Positions 22,674-34,797 of a stretch of 64,000 bases of DNA are shown in pieces. This DNA is from Oscheius onirici (taxonomy: Eukaryota > Nematoda > Chromadorea > Rhabditida > Rhabditidae). The notes under the pieces were generated by a model. That model worked only from the letters and a program-made list of their open reading frames with translations, was not told the origin of the DNA and did no database searches. The stretch covers positions 9,362,001 to 9,426,000 of the forward strand of contig OW051473.1 in NCBI GenBank assembly GCA_932521025.1, read 5' to 3'. Numbering within the stretch: the first letter of the stretch is position 1; every line of letters begins with the position of its first letter. The position numbers and the translations under genes are program-made.

Positions 22674-25600
22674 ATGAGGTTCGGACTACTACCACGTTTC
22701 GGATTACTACTGCAACAAAGACATGCTTCCGGACAGACCAGAGAGTTCAAAAAGGTAACATGAGTACCAACTTTTTTTCAACAAAAAGTTCAGGTTATGG
22801 TTGCAAACAGAGGAGAAATCGCCATTAGAGTCTTCCGTGCCCTGACTGAACTGAACAAGACCTCTGTGGCCATTTACAGCGAACAGGACAAGCACTCTAT
22901 GCACCGACTTAAAGCCGACGAGGCCTTCTTGATAGGCAAAGGACTTCCTCCTGTAGCTGCCTACTTGACTATCGACCAGATTATTGACACTGCCTTGAAG
23001 GTAAGGTCTTTAAACATTTGTTCACTTTAACACCAGCCGGGTCACCTGTCTAGATTGTTCTAAATTGACCGGTCTTCCAACTTTTATCATTTTGAAATCG
23101 GTTTCCAGCAAAACGTCGACGCTATCCATCCCGGCTACGGCTTCCTCTCTGAGAGATCCGATTTTGCTCAAGCCTGTGAAAATGCCGGAATTATCTTCAT
23201 CGGACCGAAACCTGACGTCATGGCCAGAATGGGAGACAAAGTAGCAGCTAGACAGGCTGCCATCGAAGCTGGAGTTCAAGTTGTACCTGGAACACCGGGA
23301 CCGATCACAAGTGCTGCGTAACATTCATTAATTTTGTGAAAACAAACTTTTTCTTAGGGAAGCCGTTGAATTTGCTAAGCAATACGGAACACCCATCATT
23401 CTGAAGGCCGCCTATGGAGGTGGAGGACGTGGAATGAGACGAGTCGACAAGATCGAAGATGTCGAAGAATCGTTCCGTAGAGCCTTCTCAGAAGCTCAGG
23501 CAGCCTTCGGAGATGGAAGTCTCTTCGTTGAGAAGTTTGTAGAACGACCGAGACATATTGAAGTTCAGCTTCTTGGTGAGATTCATTTTTTCTAGTTTAC
23601 ATATTTATTTTATGTGACAACTACGGAAACATTGTTCATCTGTACGAACGTGACTGTTCCGTGCAGCGACGTCATCAAAAGGTGGTCGAGATTGCTCCGG
23701 CTCCTGCTCTTCCCGATGGAGTAAGAGAGAAGATTCTGGGCGATGCTCTGCGTCTCGCAAAACACGTCGGGTACCAAAACGCTGGAACTGTCGAGTTCCT
23801 TGTGGACCAGAAGGGCAACTACTACTTTATCGAGGTTAATGCTAGACTTCAAGTCGAGCACACGGTCACTGAGGAAATTACTGGGTAAAAACTCTCAAAA
23901 CTACCTTAATATCATATTTTAGTGTCGACTTGGTACAGGCTCAGATCCGCATTGCTGAAGGAAAAGCCTTGTCTGATCTGAAACTCAGTCAGGAAACTAT
24001 TCAGCCTCACGGATCCGCCATCCAGTGTCGTGTAACTACCGAGGACCCGGCCAGAGGATTCCAGCCCGACTCGGGAAGAATTGAAGTCTTCCGATCTGGA
24101 GAAGGAATGGGAATCCGTCTCGACTCGGCTTCTGCCTACGCCGGATCCATCATCTCTCCTCACTACGATTCTCTAATGGTGAAGGTCATTGCCTCGGCCA
24201 GGAATCACCCCAATGCCGCTGCCAAGATGATCAGAGCTCTTAAAGAGTTCAGAATTCGAGGAGTCAAGGTAAAATCCTTCTTTTTAGTTGTACTCTTTTG
24301 GATATAGACAAACATTCCCTTTCTTCTGAATGTTCTCAACCAGCCGTCTTTCGTCGATGCGTCCGTGGACACTTACTTTATCGATGAGCATCCCGAACTA
24401 TTTCAGTTCAAACCTTCCCAGAACCGTGCTCAAAAGCTGCTTAACTACCTCGGAGAGGTTCAGGTCAATGGACCAACTACTCCGTTGGTCACAAATCTGA
24501 AGCCTGCGCATGTGTCGCCTCCAGTACCGCATCTGAAAGCTGGTAAACTATACCTGATTTCGTTTTCTACCTATTTCTTACAGGTAGCCGCCCTCCTCTT
24601 GGATTGAGACAGGTTTTGGTAAAGGAAGGACCTGCAGCTTTTGCTCGAGCAGTTCGTAAACAGCCTGGCTGTATGATCACTGACACGACTTCGAGAGACG
24701 CTCACCAGTCTCTTCTGGCTACGAGAGTCCGTACCTATGACCTGGCCAAGATCGCTCCCTTCGTCAGTCAATCTTTCCCTCAGTTGTTCTCTCTGGAGAA
24801 CTGGGGAGGTTAGTATTGTTTACTTTTGTCACTGACTGAGATTTTAGGAGCTACTTTTGACGTTTCCATGCGGTTCCTGCACGAGTGTCCATGGGAAAGA
24901 TTGGAGACTCTCCGCGCTCTGATTCCCAACATTCCGTTCCAATGTCTTCTTCGAGGAGCCAATGCCATGGGATACAGTAACTATCCGGACAATGTCATTC
25001 AGAAGTAAGTACACTTATGATTCAGCTCTAATACTCTGTCTAGGTTCTGCGAGCTTTCTGTCAAGTCGGGAATGGACATTTTCCGTGTCTTTGACTCGCT
25101 GAACTATCTTCCCAATCTTCTCGTCGGAATGGAGGCTGTCGGAAACGCCGGCGGAGTTGTAGAAGCCGCCATTTCTTACACTGGAGATGTATCGGACCGC
25201 TCCCGCACCCAGTACAATCTCCAGTATTATCTCGACCTGGCTGAGCAGCTCGTCAAGGCTCAATGCCACATCCTTGCCATCAAGGATATGGCCGGAGTTC
25301 TCAAGCCCGAAGCTGCCAAGATTCTCATCGGTGCACTGAGAGACAAGTATCCGGACATGCCGATCCATATCCACACTCATGATACTGCTGGAGCTGGAGT
25401 GGCTTCGATGCTGGAATGTGCCAAGGCCGGGGCTGATGTGGTTGATGCCGCTGTGGATAGTATGAGTGGAATGACGAGTCAGCCAAGCATGGGAGCTATT
25501 GTGGCCAGTCTACAGGGTACTCCTCACGATACAGGTTTGTGAACTTTGTTTTATCGCTAAGAATATTTTTAGGATTGTCACTGGATGAGATCAGCAAGTA

Positions 25601-26726
25601 CTCTGCTTACTGGGAGTCTGCTCGCCAGCTCTACGCTCCCTTCGAATGTGCCACTACTATGAAGAGTGGAAATGCTGATGTTTACAAGCATGAGATTCCT
25701 GGAGGACAGTACACCAACCTTCAGTTCCAGGTACCGTTAAGACTTCTCTATATTACTTTACTACTTTACAGGCCTTCTCTCTCGGACTCGGAAGTCAATT
25801 CGACGAGGTCAAGAGAATGTACAGAGAGGCCAATTTGGCTCTCGGAGACATCATCAAAGTCACCCCATCCTCTAAAATTGTTGGAGATCTGGCTCAATTC
25901 ATGGTTCAGAACAATCTGACTCGCGAGACGTTGGTGGACAGGGCTGATGATCTCTCCTTCCCCAAGAGTGTCGTCGACTTTATGCAAGGCAACGTCGGTC
26001 AGCCGCCCTACGGATTCCCTGAGCCGCTGAGAACCAAAGTGCTTCGCGGAAAGAAGAAGGTTGAAGGCCGTGCTGGAGAAAATATTCCTCCCACCGACTT
26101 GGACAAGATGAAGAAGGATCTGGAAGAGAAGCACGGTCGTCCTCTCCGAGACGTTGATGTCATGTCCTCGGCCATGTTCCCCTCCGTGTTCGACGAATTC
26201 GAACGTTTCCGTCAGTCTTATGGACCTGTTGATAAGCTCCCGACCCGCATTTTCCTCACAGGACTCGACATTGCTGAGGAGACTGACGTGGAGATTGAGA
26301 AAGGAAAGACGTTGGCTATCCAGCTACTAGCCGAAGGAAAACTGAACAAACAAGGAGAACGAGAAGTCTTCTTTGACCTCAACGGTCAGATGCGCAGTAT
26401 TTTTGTCCAGGACAAAGAAGCCAGCAAGGAGATTGTCACCAGACCCAAAGCTCTGCCAGGAGTGCGTGGATCCATCGGCGCTCCGATGCCCGGAGAAGTC
26501 CTTGAGGTGAAAGTGAAGGAAGGCGATAAGGTGAAACATTGCTTGTTTACGCATCGGATTATCCCATCAATTTCAGGTCACTCCCAAGCAGCCGGTCTTT
26601 GTCCTGTCGGCCATGAAGATGGAGATGGTTATCGATACGCCAATTGCCGGAACGGTCAAGAAGATTTACGCTGGACAGGGAACCAAGTGCTCTGCTGGAG
26701 ACCTCGTCATCGAGATTGAACCATAA
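22674..26726 (+). CDS. PC: Pyruvate carboxylase, mitochondrial
   Basis: About fourteen exons encode a full-length biotin enzyme that converts pyruvate, bicarbonate and ATP to oxaloacetate. It starts with a basic presequence ([20 protein letters not shown]). The biotin carboxylase domain has [25 protein letters not shown], the ATP-grasp loop [34 protein letters not shown] and [14 protein letters not shown]. The carboxyltransferase domain has [19 protein letters not shown] (metal-site Asp), [19 protein letters not shown], the carbamylated-lysine segment ILAIKDMAG and the metal His pair [12 protein letters not shown]. The C-terminal biotinyl domain has the attachment motif AMKMEM. No frame is broken and introns are mostly 40-60 bases. 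A TTTTCAG acceptor sits 5 bases before the ATG. The stop is TAA, with AATAAA at about 26811. Confidence 0.97.
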
Positions 26727-27820
26727 TTTTGTGTAGCATAGACTTGTACAGAAAACGTGACAATTGTACTTTTCGGGTAAATCTTTTTGCCATTGCCAAC
26801 TACCCTACAAATAAACATTTCAAGACAATATTGTGTAATTTTTTCTTTTTTTCTGTCAGTTTCAGACGACGGTTTGTGAAGTTCCGGAAGGAAGAAGTTT
26901 AGTGATTGGATCGGATCTGACAGTTGACTCGATCGGGTCGACGAGGCCGGAAAATTTCACTGGATATGTCTCGGTAGATGCATGGAGCTCTCAACTCATG
27001 TTATAGAATCTTGAAAAAAGTAGAGAGGTTAACCAAGAGCCAAACTAGTGGTGGACACGTAACTGCCTTGTACTCAGAAACTACTAGTATTTTGCCTTTT
27101 TCTATTCTTCCCTGCTTATACCACTTCAGTTAAGAGGAAATTGTTCCAAAGTGTCTGTTATTGGGACTAATCCCTCACCCGAGGTGCTCTTCCATTCTCA
27201 AAATTTAATTAGGTGCTCACACGAATGGCCCCCGTCGAGAACCATTAGCAGCCCATAAATTTACTTTCAAACATTCAGAGTTTCATTCAAAGAACCACTA
27301 AAGGTGGTCTTTGATCGCTTTTCTAGCGTCTTTGTTTACATATTTGCTATCGATTTTTTCGGCTATCTGGCCTCAAAACAGTCGTCCAACGCTGACCCCC
27401 ATATTGTTATGTCTTTTCTCCTTTACCAAAACGTTTATCCTCCGAATCAATCCGAGTTTTTCGTCGAAAAGACGGTCGTATTCTAATCGGTCAGTTGAGG
27501 GCGGCTTTCCATGCTCGGGATGACCTTGTGCCCGATTGGCCCTTTTCTTCTGCGACCTCCTCTCAAAGCCTTGTCTCTCGCTCACGGTTCCGATGACGCG
27601 TGCATACTCATCCTCGGCCCACTCTTAAACCCTCTTCAGAATATTTCCTTATTTGCATAAATGTGTTTTGATTTCTTAGAAAATGTCTACAGAATTCAAT
27701 TTCTGCGGCATATATTCTTCTGGTCGAACCTTCGTTCATAATTCGAAGTTGCTAAAAATTTCCGCTCATTTTGGCTTCGACCTTCTTTTAACGGTTAAAT
27801 TTAAAAAATTTCAGATCAAA
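26727..27820. other. Intergenic: pyruvate carboxylase 3' end to alpha-catenin 5' end
   Basis: It holds the AATAAA signal near 26811. A TTTCAG at about 26865 is followed by 46 open codons to a TAG near 27006 (RSLVIGSDLTVDSIGS), with no start and no partner exon. Everything else is AT-rich sequence without recognisable genes. The last bases carry a TTTCAG acceptor 6 bases before the next start codon. Confidence 0.4.
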
Positions 27821-30800
27821 ATGGGTAGGACAACTCAAAAGGCTCAGTTTGACATGAGTCGCGTCAAAACCAGATCTGTCGAACTCATTATTTACTCACT
27901 GGTGGACAATGCAAGTTATTTTAACTTTTAGAAACGATATATTTTCAGATTACTTCAATTTCCGAGACTTATCAACTGCCACCTGGTGAAAATCCCAATC
28001 ATTTAGTCAGCGATATTGAAAAAGCTGTGACGGAATTTATCCAAGAGGGACAAATTGCTTTGGATGAGAGTCTTCACCTTGCTAGGGTAATTTTTTGCAA
28101 AAAAAAATTTAACCTACATTTTGCTTAGAACGATGAAGATATTCGTCAGTTAGAAGGAGCTCTTCAGGACGTTCATATAGCTGGAGGAGAAATGAAGCAG
28201 ATTGGCTACAATTTCATCCACAACAGCAGTTCGATCCAACACAGGGCTCAGGCAGTTGATGCTGGGCGAAAATTACTCTATGTAAATTTTTTAACCGTTT
28301 AGAGGTGTAAAAAAAAACTTACATGTTGATATAGTCCGAAAAAGAGTCCCACGACCGTTAAAATTTGCGCGTGACGGCAACATTTGATAGGCATATCGTG
28401 AAAACGTTCCAAAATCTGGCAGTTTTTTGAATTTTTGCCATCGGTCCAAAGTTGTTCGAATGAGCACAAAATGGTAATTTTTGCCTTATCCATCTTTATT
28501 CCGTTATATAAACGTCAAAGCTTGTAGAAATGAAAAAATAGCCAGAAAATTAAAAAAAATTTTTTTGTTCAAACTGACCATTAAAACGACCCCCAGAAAA
28601 GACACTCGTAGAGATACCTCAACGAGAAAAATTCTCTTATCTAACCAAAAAAAATTTATTCTTTCAGGCAATGTCCTACCTTCTGATCATTGCCGATCAA
28701 ATCGATGTATCCGGACTACTATCTGATATCGATGCTGTTGACCAGGCGCTTCGAGAACTTGCCAGTTCTTCGAACGTCATGGAGGTGGAACACCGATATT
28801 CTGTTCTGCAAAAACGAGTCGACGAAGTTAGCGAGACCGTGAGGTATGTATTCTTTACGGAAATTAAATTTATCGGCTCTTTTTAGGAGAAGAATTGCCG
28901 ACTTGAGAGATCCCGACCAGAGACTGAATCTTCTGGCAGCCGAATCGCAGCTAATCTCATCCATGCCTCTGATCTACACGGCTATCAAGGTTCGCAATCT
29001 ATGCGTTTTTTAAAGTTAAATTATTTAGTGTTTCATCCAGCACCGATCGGAAGAAGCTCGCGACAATGTCAGCTTCGCTCATGGAGAAGCTCAAACAGCC
29101 CTGAGAGCTCTGAAGGAGGGGTTGAACGGTACCTTTAGCTGATTTTTACTTAGTTTTCTGCTTTTTTTTCAGACGTCGAAGTAACTTCTCTGCCCTATTC
29201 TTCACTTTCGCATGGAACTAACCTCGCCTCAATGTTCAATGACTTCCAAAACAAGGTCTATCTCGAGCCTGGAACTTACAGGGGCCGTGTACACAAACCC
29301 GAACTGGAAGATTCTTTGGAGCAGATCATCAGTCGAGCTGGAAGCAAACTTGCGGATACAGGTAATCGTAACAGATGTCCATTCATCTCATCTTGTTTAG
29401 ACAACACGCGAGAGACGAGAAAAGGAAACATTGTTGACGAGTGCAACAAACTCCGACAGGCTCTACAGCATCTTCTGGATCGGTACGAGGAGTCGGTTGG
29501 AAAGACCAACTACGGAGACGAAGTCGACCGTGCTATGGTTCATGTTGGCAACTCGACCAAGGATCTCAAAAGGTAGGCTTTTCATCATATTTCACGCTTA
29601 TGCCTTCGTTAAACATAGTGAGCAGTGTTTTAGTTCCGACTTCATTTGATTAGTTTAACGATCGATTTTGCTCGGAGAAGAGCTCTTTAAAGTAATCCGA
29701 GGTTTAGTGTGTGTATACTAGGCTTTAAAACGGAGAAGCGCTTAATGCCGAGTGAACGGCTGATAGCTTAAGCAAGGATCTAGCGATAGCAGCATGTTAA
29801 GTTCAAAACATTATCGTGTCGCTTAAGAATAGAGTTTAACGATTTCCTTTTTGAAGCAACCGTAAATTGGGTCATATGTTAACAATACCACTTTGTGTTG
29901 AAACACCTTTTACCATATTGCCAAACACTGTGGCAATGAAAATGACCAAAAAATCCGATGATGGGTTTCAAGATTGATGCAGTTCTTGTTGCAAGAGGAC
30001 ATTATAACTTTTTAAACGTTATTGATTTCAGACATCTTCGTCGTGCTGCCGTCGACCACGTTAGTGATGCCTTCCTGGACACATCCACCTGTCTTCTCGA
30101 GTTGATTGACCAGGCTGCCAACTACCATCCGGACAGAGGCTTCAACCCGGACAACTTCTTGGCCAATGCCAACGGAATGATTAAGGCTGCTGAAGCTGCT
30201 TGTGAGATGTCTTCCGATTACGAAGGAGTCCGCATCATCCGTCATCTGTGCAGACAACTGGAAAAGCTAGCTCCCCAAGTTGTCCAAGCCGCTCATTTCC
30301 TGGCAGCTTATCCGGACAGTGAGGAAGCTCATCAGAACATGAACCAGTTCAGAGATGCCTGGGAACAGAAGGTACTTATTTCGTGCTTCATTTCAGTTAT
30401 TTTTTTTCAGGTAAATCTTCTGACCATGGCCGTCGATGCCATCATCACATTGGACGATTTTCTCGCCGTCAGCGAGCTTCACATCATCGAAGACGTCCAG
30501 ACAGGTCAACATGTTCTCCGACAGAAGGAATACGATGATCTGGATCGTGTTGCTGGCATGATCCGTGGCAGAGCCCGTAGGGTGAGTTAAAGACATAAAT
30601 CAGTTCATAGTTGTGGAAGATTGAAACATCTGGAAAGTTGGATGAACACGCTGAGAGCTTTTTTCCAGTTTTTTTCCGAATCAGTTATATTCCAGTCTTT
30701 TGCTAAGTAATCAAACGTTCGACTATAGGTCTCCGCAGCTAATTGTGTTTGTTTGTAACCTTTTATTAACGTCAGAAACCAGCTCTGAGAGTTCCATCAC

Positions 30801-32527
30801 ATTATGCGTAGTTCATCACAGTGAAGAGAGCATGTTTTTGAAAAACTCGAATCATTCTTCTAACATTTTATCTTACAGGTCTGCTCCGTGATTGACGAAG
30901 AAATCGACTGCTTGCCCATCCATGGAGGTTCTGACAAGGTCAAGCTCGCTGCAAAGAGACTTCGTGAACGTCACATTCCTCGTTTTGAGAGGGATCTTAC
31001 GGATATCTGTGTCCGTGAGAACAAGGATGTTACCGATGAAGAACAGTAAGCTATCTTTCGTACGTTTGACATTTTTCATTCAGTCAACGCGAACAAGAAA
31101 TCTATATTGAAGCATGCGAGGCCATCTTGGAAGGAGTCAAGGAGATCAGAAATGCTCTTCTGCTCAACAGGAATCCGGACGATGTCGATTCGGACAATGA
31201 GTACGAGGAAGAGGCGCCTGTTGCTGCTGAGGATGCTGTCCGAGTCACGGATACGGATAATCAGCAGAAGATTATGAGGCTCCTCCCTGAGCAGGACAAG
31301 AAAGTAATCAAGGAGCAGTTGGACCGCTTCAAGCTCACTCAAACTCATTTCGAGAGAGAAGTCGCCAAGTGGTCAGAGACTGGAAATGATCTCATTGTTC
31401 TCGCCAAGCACATGAGCATGATCATGATGAACATGACCGATTTCACCAGGTGAGCGTTTTCTACTGAGACAGAGTGGATCATTTGAGCATGTGGACAGAA
31501 AGTCAGAGTGTCAGCGAGTCTAAGGAACAGACAATTAGAAAGTCAGAAAAACAGAGTTAGAGGGACAAAGAGTCAGCGATGTGGAGAGTAGAAGAAACAG
31601 TGTTTGACAGTTGAAAGTCAGATTCACAGAGCGTTGGAGAATCAAGAAATTAATGAGTTATATACAGATATACAGAAAACCAGAGAGTAAAGAAATCGTC
31701 GAGTCGGAGTGACAGAGAGACACATAGAGATTGAGACTAAAACAATGGTTTTCAGAGGTCGTGGCCCACTGAGAACTACCATGGACGTCATTGCTGCCGC
31801 CCAGGAGATTTCGGTCGACGGAACGAAGCTCTGTGCTCTGGCCCAACAAATCGCTGACGAATCGGCCGACTCTCAGTCAAAGAAGGATCTCAAGGCCAAT
31901 CTCTCTAAGATCCCAACTTACTGTCAACAGCTGAACATCTGCAGCAGGGTGCGTTCTTTCTCTATTTGCTTAACCAGCTTTCTTCTAGGTCAAAGCTGAT
32001 GTACAGCAGATCGGAGACGAGTTTGTCGTCACAGGTCTCGACTCTGCTACTTCCCTGATCCAAACAGCTAGGAATCTATTGTCTGCTGTCGTTCAGACAG
32101 TCAAGGACGCTTTCATTGCCAGTACCAAGGTAAGTTCTTGCTACCAATTTGATTTCACACTTTGCACAGTGTCATTACACTCATCGAGCTCGTGTAAACG
32201 CAGCTCATGAGCTGTATAATTCTCAGAGGAGTCGATTAGCAGAGGATGGTGAGAACTAAGCGTAGAGTGTTGTGCTTAAATGTCCGTTTTCATGAAAAGT
32301 GATTTACGCATGCTCGTCGTATAATGCTACACAACAAATTTCGACCATAGATAACAATTTCATTTCAGTTCCGTCGCCCTAACTCGTCCAAGCCCATGTT
32401 TGAATGGAAAATGGCCCCGCCTCAGAAGCAGCCGTTGGTCCGCGTCCAACGAAACACCAGTGTCATTCGTCGAGCCAGTGAACGTCGCCCAATGCGTCCG
32501 GAGCAGGCTCTGGCTCAGTTCTCGTAA
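27821..32527 (+). CDS. hmp-1: Alpha-catenin (HMP-1-like)
   Basis: About fifteen exons build a roughly 890-residue alpha-catenin. It links the cadherin/beta-catenin complex to F-actin at adherens junctions and is mechanosensitive. The N-terminal beta-catenin/dimerisation bundle is recognisable (SYLLIIADQIDVSGLLSDID). The vinculin-binding/M region includes RKGNIVDECNKLRQALQHLL and AVDHVSDAFLDTS, followed by RIIRHLCRQLEKLAPQVVQA and ITLDDFLAVSELHIIEDV. The actin-binding domain has NDLIVLAKHMSMIMMNMTDF, TYCQQLNICSRVKADV and a C-terminal tail FEWKMAPPQKQPLVRV. DDFLAVSE..HI.EDV and the C-terminal WKM..P.K.PLV distinguish it from vinculin. Frames are intact. The longest introns are at about 28281-28668, 29574-30030, 30582-30880 and 31450-31756. 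The start sits behind TTTCAG; it ends at TAA with AATAAA at 32656. Confidence 0.95.
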
Positions 32528-33023
32528 CCGTTTGTGTTCTCTTTTGCTACTTATTGTGATGCTTTACTCTTTTCCACTACATTGCCAATATCTACTACTT
32601 CAGCGTTGTATCCGTTCCACATATCTTAAAGTATTCAACGATTCGTGCTTAAAAAAATAAATTTTATTGCATTGCAAAGCCTTGGACTGGGGTAAAGGCT
32701 CTGGATAATTGCGACGAAAAGAGATTAGTGTGAACTCGAGAGAAAAGGATGGCCTATACGGAAAGAGGTCTAGAAGAACTTTCGTAACTGCGAAACAATA
32801 AGAGCCCCACTTCTGTAGACGTAGAAGTAGACACCATACTACTGACGATCAAGGGGAAAACGAAGAATAGCAGTGAGCCTAACAGGTGCTAATTAAGGGG
32901 CGTGGCAACTGTCCTGAGACCTCGTGAAAACAACTGTTGAGAATTAGGTGGAATGTTGCACGTGAAAACTTCGGAGGGTTACGTGGACTGTTGCATAGCC
33001 CACTTGAGCACTTGACGGTAGTC

Positions 33024-33110
33024 GGTTGCGTTGTAGAAGCAACTGGACGAGAGAGACCTCTCTCGGATCTCGAGTCGAGGCAGTGTGATGGTTTGGATTC
33101 TGCAAAAACA
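33024..33110 (+). repeat. Dispersed repeat R2, copy 1
   Basis: This copy matches 36826-36908 in the same orientation (GTTGCGTTGTAG...GCAACT, GGACGAGAGAGACCTCTCTC, then TGGTTTG). It contains the near-palindrome GAGAGAGACCTCTCTC. No gene is seen in the surrounding 32528-33363. Confidence 0.7.
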
Positions 33111-33363
33111 GGGCAATACAAAGACGGGGCAGTCTTATTTTGGCTTGAAGGAAAACCACAAATACCGTCTTGTTACCAACTTTGTTCAGACTGGGTTAAG
33201 GCTTTTTGAGCCAAAATAATATTGCCCCGTTTTTGTAGCATCCGAAACACTTCTCTTTCGCCCCATTTTTCAACATATTTGAGACTACTTTCCGCTCTCA
33301 CTACAGCCACTTCAAGAACAATCATAAGTATAACAAAGTTTGTAACAGAGAAATTTATTTGAT

Positions 33364-34797
33364 TCAGCGAGCTCTCTCACACCGACACTGGAGGTAGCGA
33401 CAGAACGGGCAGTATTGGGCTCCGTCCGTCATCGACAGGACGTTGGTCGCTAAAAGTGGGTGAGCATAAATGAAAGATAACCTTACGCTGGACTTTTCCG
33501 TTGGCCTCTTCAGCAAGCATGGCGGGCTTTATTCAAGACATGTCAGCCCCGACAGTTTTCAGGCATTTGACGTGCGAAAATGGCCATTTCCCTTTATTTT
33601 CGTCAAACTGTACCGCTCAATGCGGTCGTGTCTTCAAATTTAGAAGAAGGATGAACGGCTAGCACATCCGAATACAATTATCGCTTCAACAAAGTAGTGA
33701 ACTTTATTGAAAAAGGAACGTGGTAGAATAGATAAGGTATTTGGGTAATCTAGGGGGAAGGGTAAAGAAATATTTAGCAAATACAATGTTGCCATAGAAT
33801 AAAAACGCATGAGTCGTTACGTATGAAGCACATTATTGTCCTTTCCAAAAACTCACAATTCAAAAGTCTTCAGGACCAAGTTCTTCGCCGTCCAGATGAC
33901 TTTCGTTCGTCACAGTCTGTAAAAGTTCGTGAAAGTTCGGAAAAACTATGAGACAAGTTAAAACTGAACAAAAAGCTTGCTCTTGTTCAATTCATGCAAT
34001 CGACAAGATCATGCTAACCTGATGGTATTTTACCCAAGGCCTGATATTTGCAAAAGTTGAAGCAAAAAGATTCTTTGCCGTTCCACCGAAATTAAAAAGC
34101 AAAGTAACATACCTCTTCGCCGACCGACTCTTCCCCATCGTCCTCTTCTTCAAGCCAGTCGTCGTCTGCCTCCTGCTTATCTTCCTGGAACCAAATCTGA
34201 TTACTGTCATTTTGAGTGACCAACCTTGTTGACCATTTTGGGAACAGCGTAGCGACCCCTCAGAGGCTCGGAAGCGGCTCGATACTTGACTATGTGGAGC
34301 GAGTTAGCAGAAGAAACAGTTCTGGCGATGGAGACGGCGAGCGGAGATTCCGAGACGACTAAGGAAGTGAAATCGGTAGGAGCATTAGCAAGAGGGACGA
34401 CGAAGGAAGGAATGATAATGGTGGGCGATGTATCGACCAACTTCACAAGACATCGAAAACGGACGATCTTCGCCGCTTCAGCCACAGCCCTCTTGATTCT
34501 TGTCTCGGTGACTCGAAGCTTGCGCAATTCCTAAACAGATTCTCGATGCGGTCAATCCCGTAGCAAATCTTACCGTCGGAAAGACACCATTCCCCTCCTG
34601 CTTCTTGAGAAAATGCGTCTCACACGCAAACAAGCACCTGACCCTTCGGAGAGGGGCTTCTCCAAGTCTTCATGACGCTGCCAGATGACCGCCCAGGTTG
34701 TGGCCAGCTCCGGGTCATCGGGAAAAGACACTAGTTCAGCTCAAGGTCTGCTCTCTCCGCAGAGGGAGCATGTTCCCTTCTCGACCTTCTCGGACAT
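33364..34797 (-). pseudogene. THAP-like zinc-finger gene, damaged first exon
   Basis: The minus-strand ATG at 34797 directly follows CTCCAG. Exon 1 reads MSEKVEKGTCSLCGESRP, then an in-frame TGA. The same frame continues with AELVSFPDDPELATTWAVIW, and after a frame change RVRCLFACETHFLKKQEG and GVFPT at the donor. CxxC, FP, a conserved Trp and CxxH-F follow the layout of a THAP DNA-binding zinc finger. The next exon is a basic/hydrophobic segment starting ELRKLRVTETRIKRAVAEAA. An acidic exon follows (EEEDDGEESVGEE), then a long intron containing arm B of the inverted duplication. The 3' exons end QYCPFCRYLQCRCERAR, a likely small metal site, with AATAAA just beyond. One stop and one frame change in exon 1 suggest loss of function or an unmodelled intron. 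Confidence 0.4.
33536..33984 (-). repeat. Arm B of the long-range inverted duplication
   Basis: It is the reverse complement of 11248-11717. It lies in the largest intron of the THAP-like gene, between the acidic exon (about 34118-34190) and the C-terminal exons. It has no recognised coding content. Confidence 0.8.

Noticed and set aside
22250-22750. Open frames on both strands upstream of pyruvate carboxylase (up to 124 codons)
   Set aside because: They overlap the gene start or have low-complexity composition and no splice, start-context or family support.
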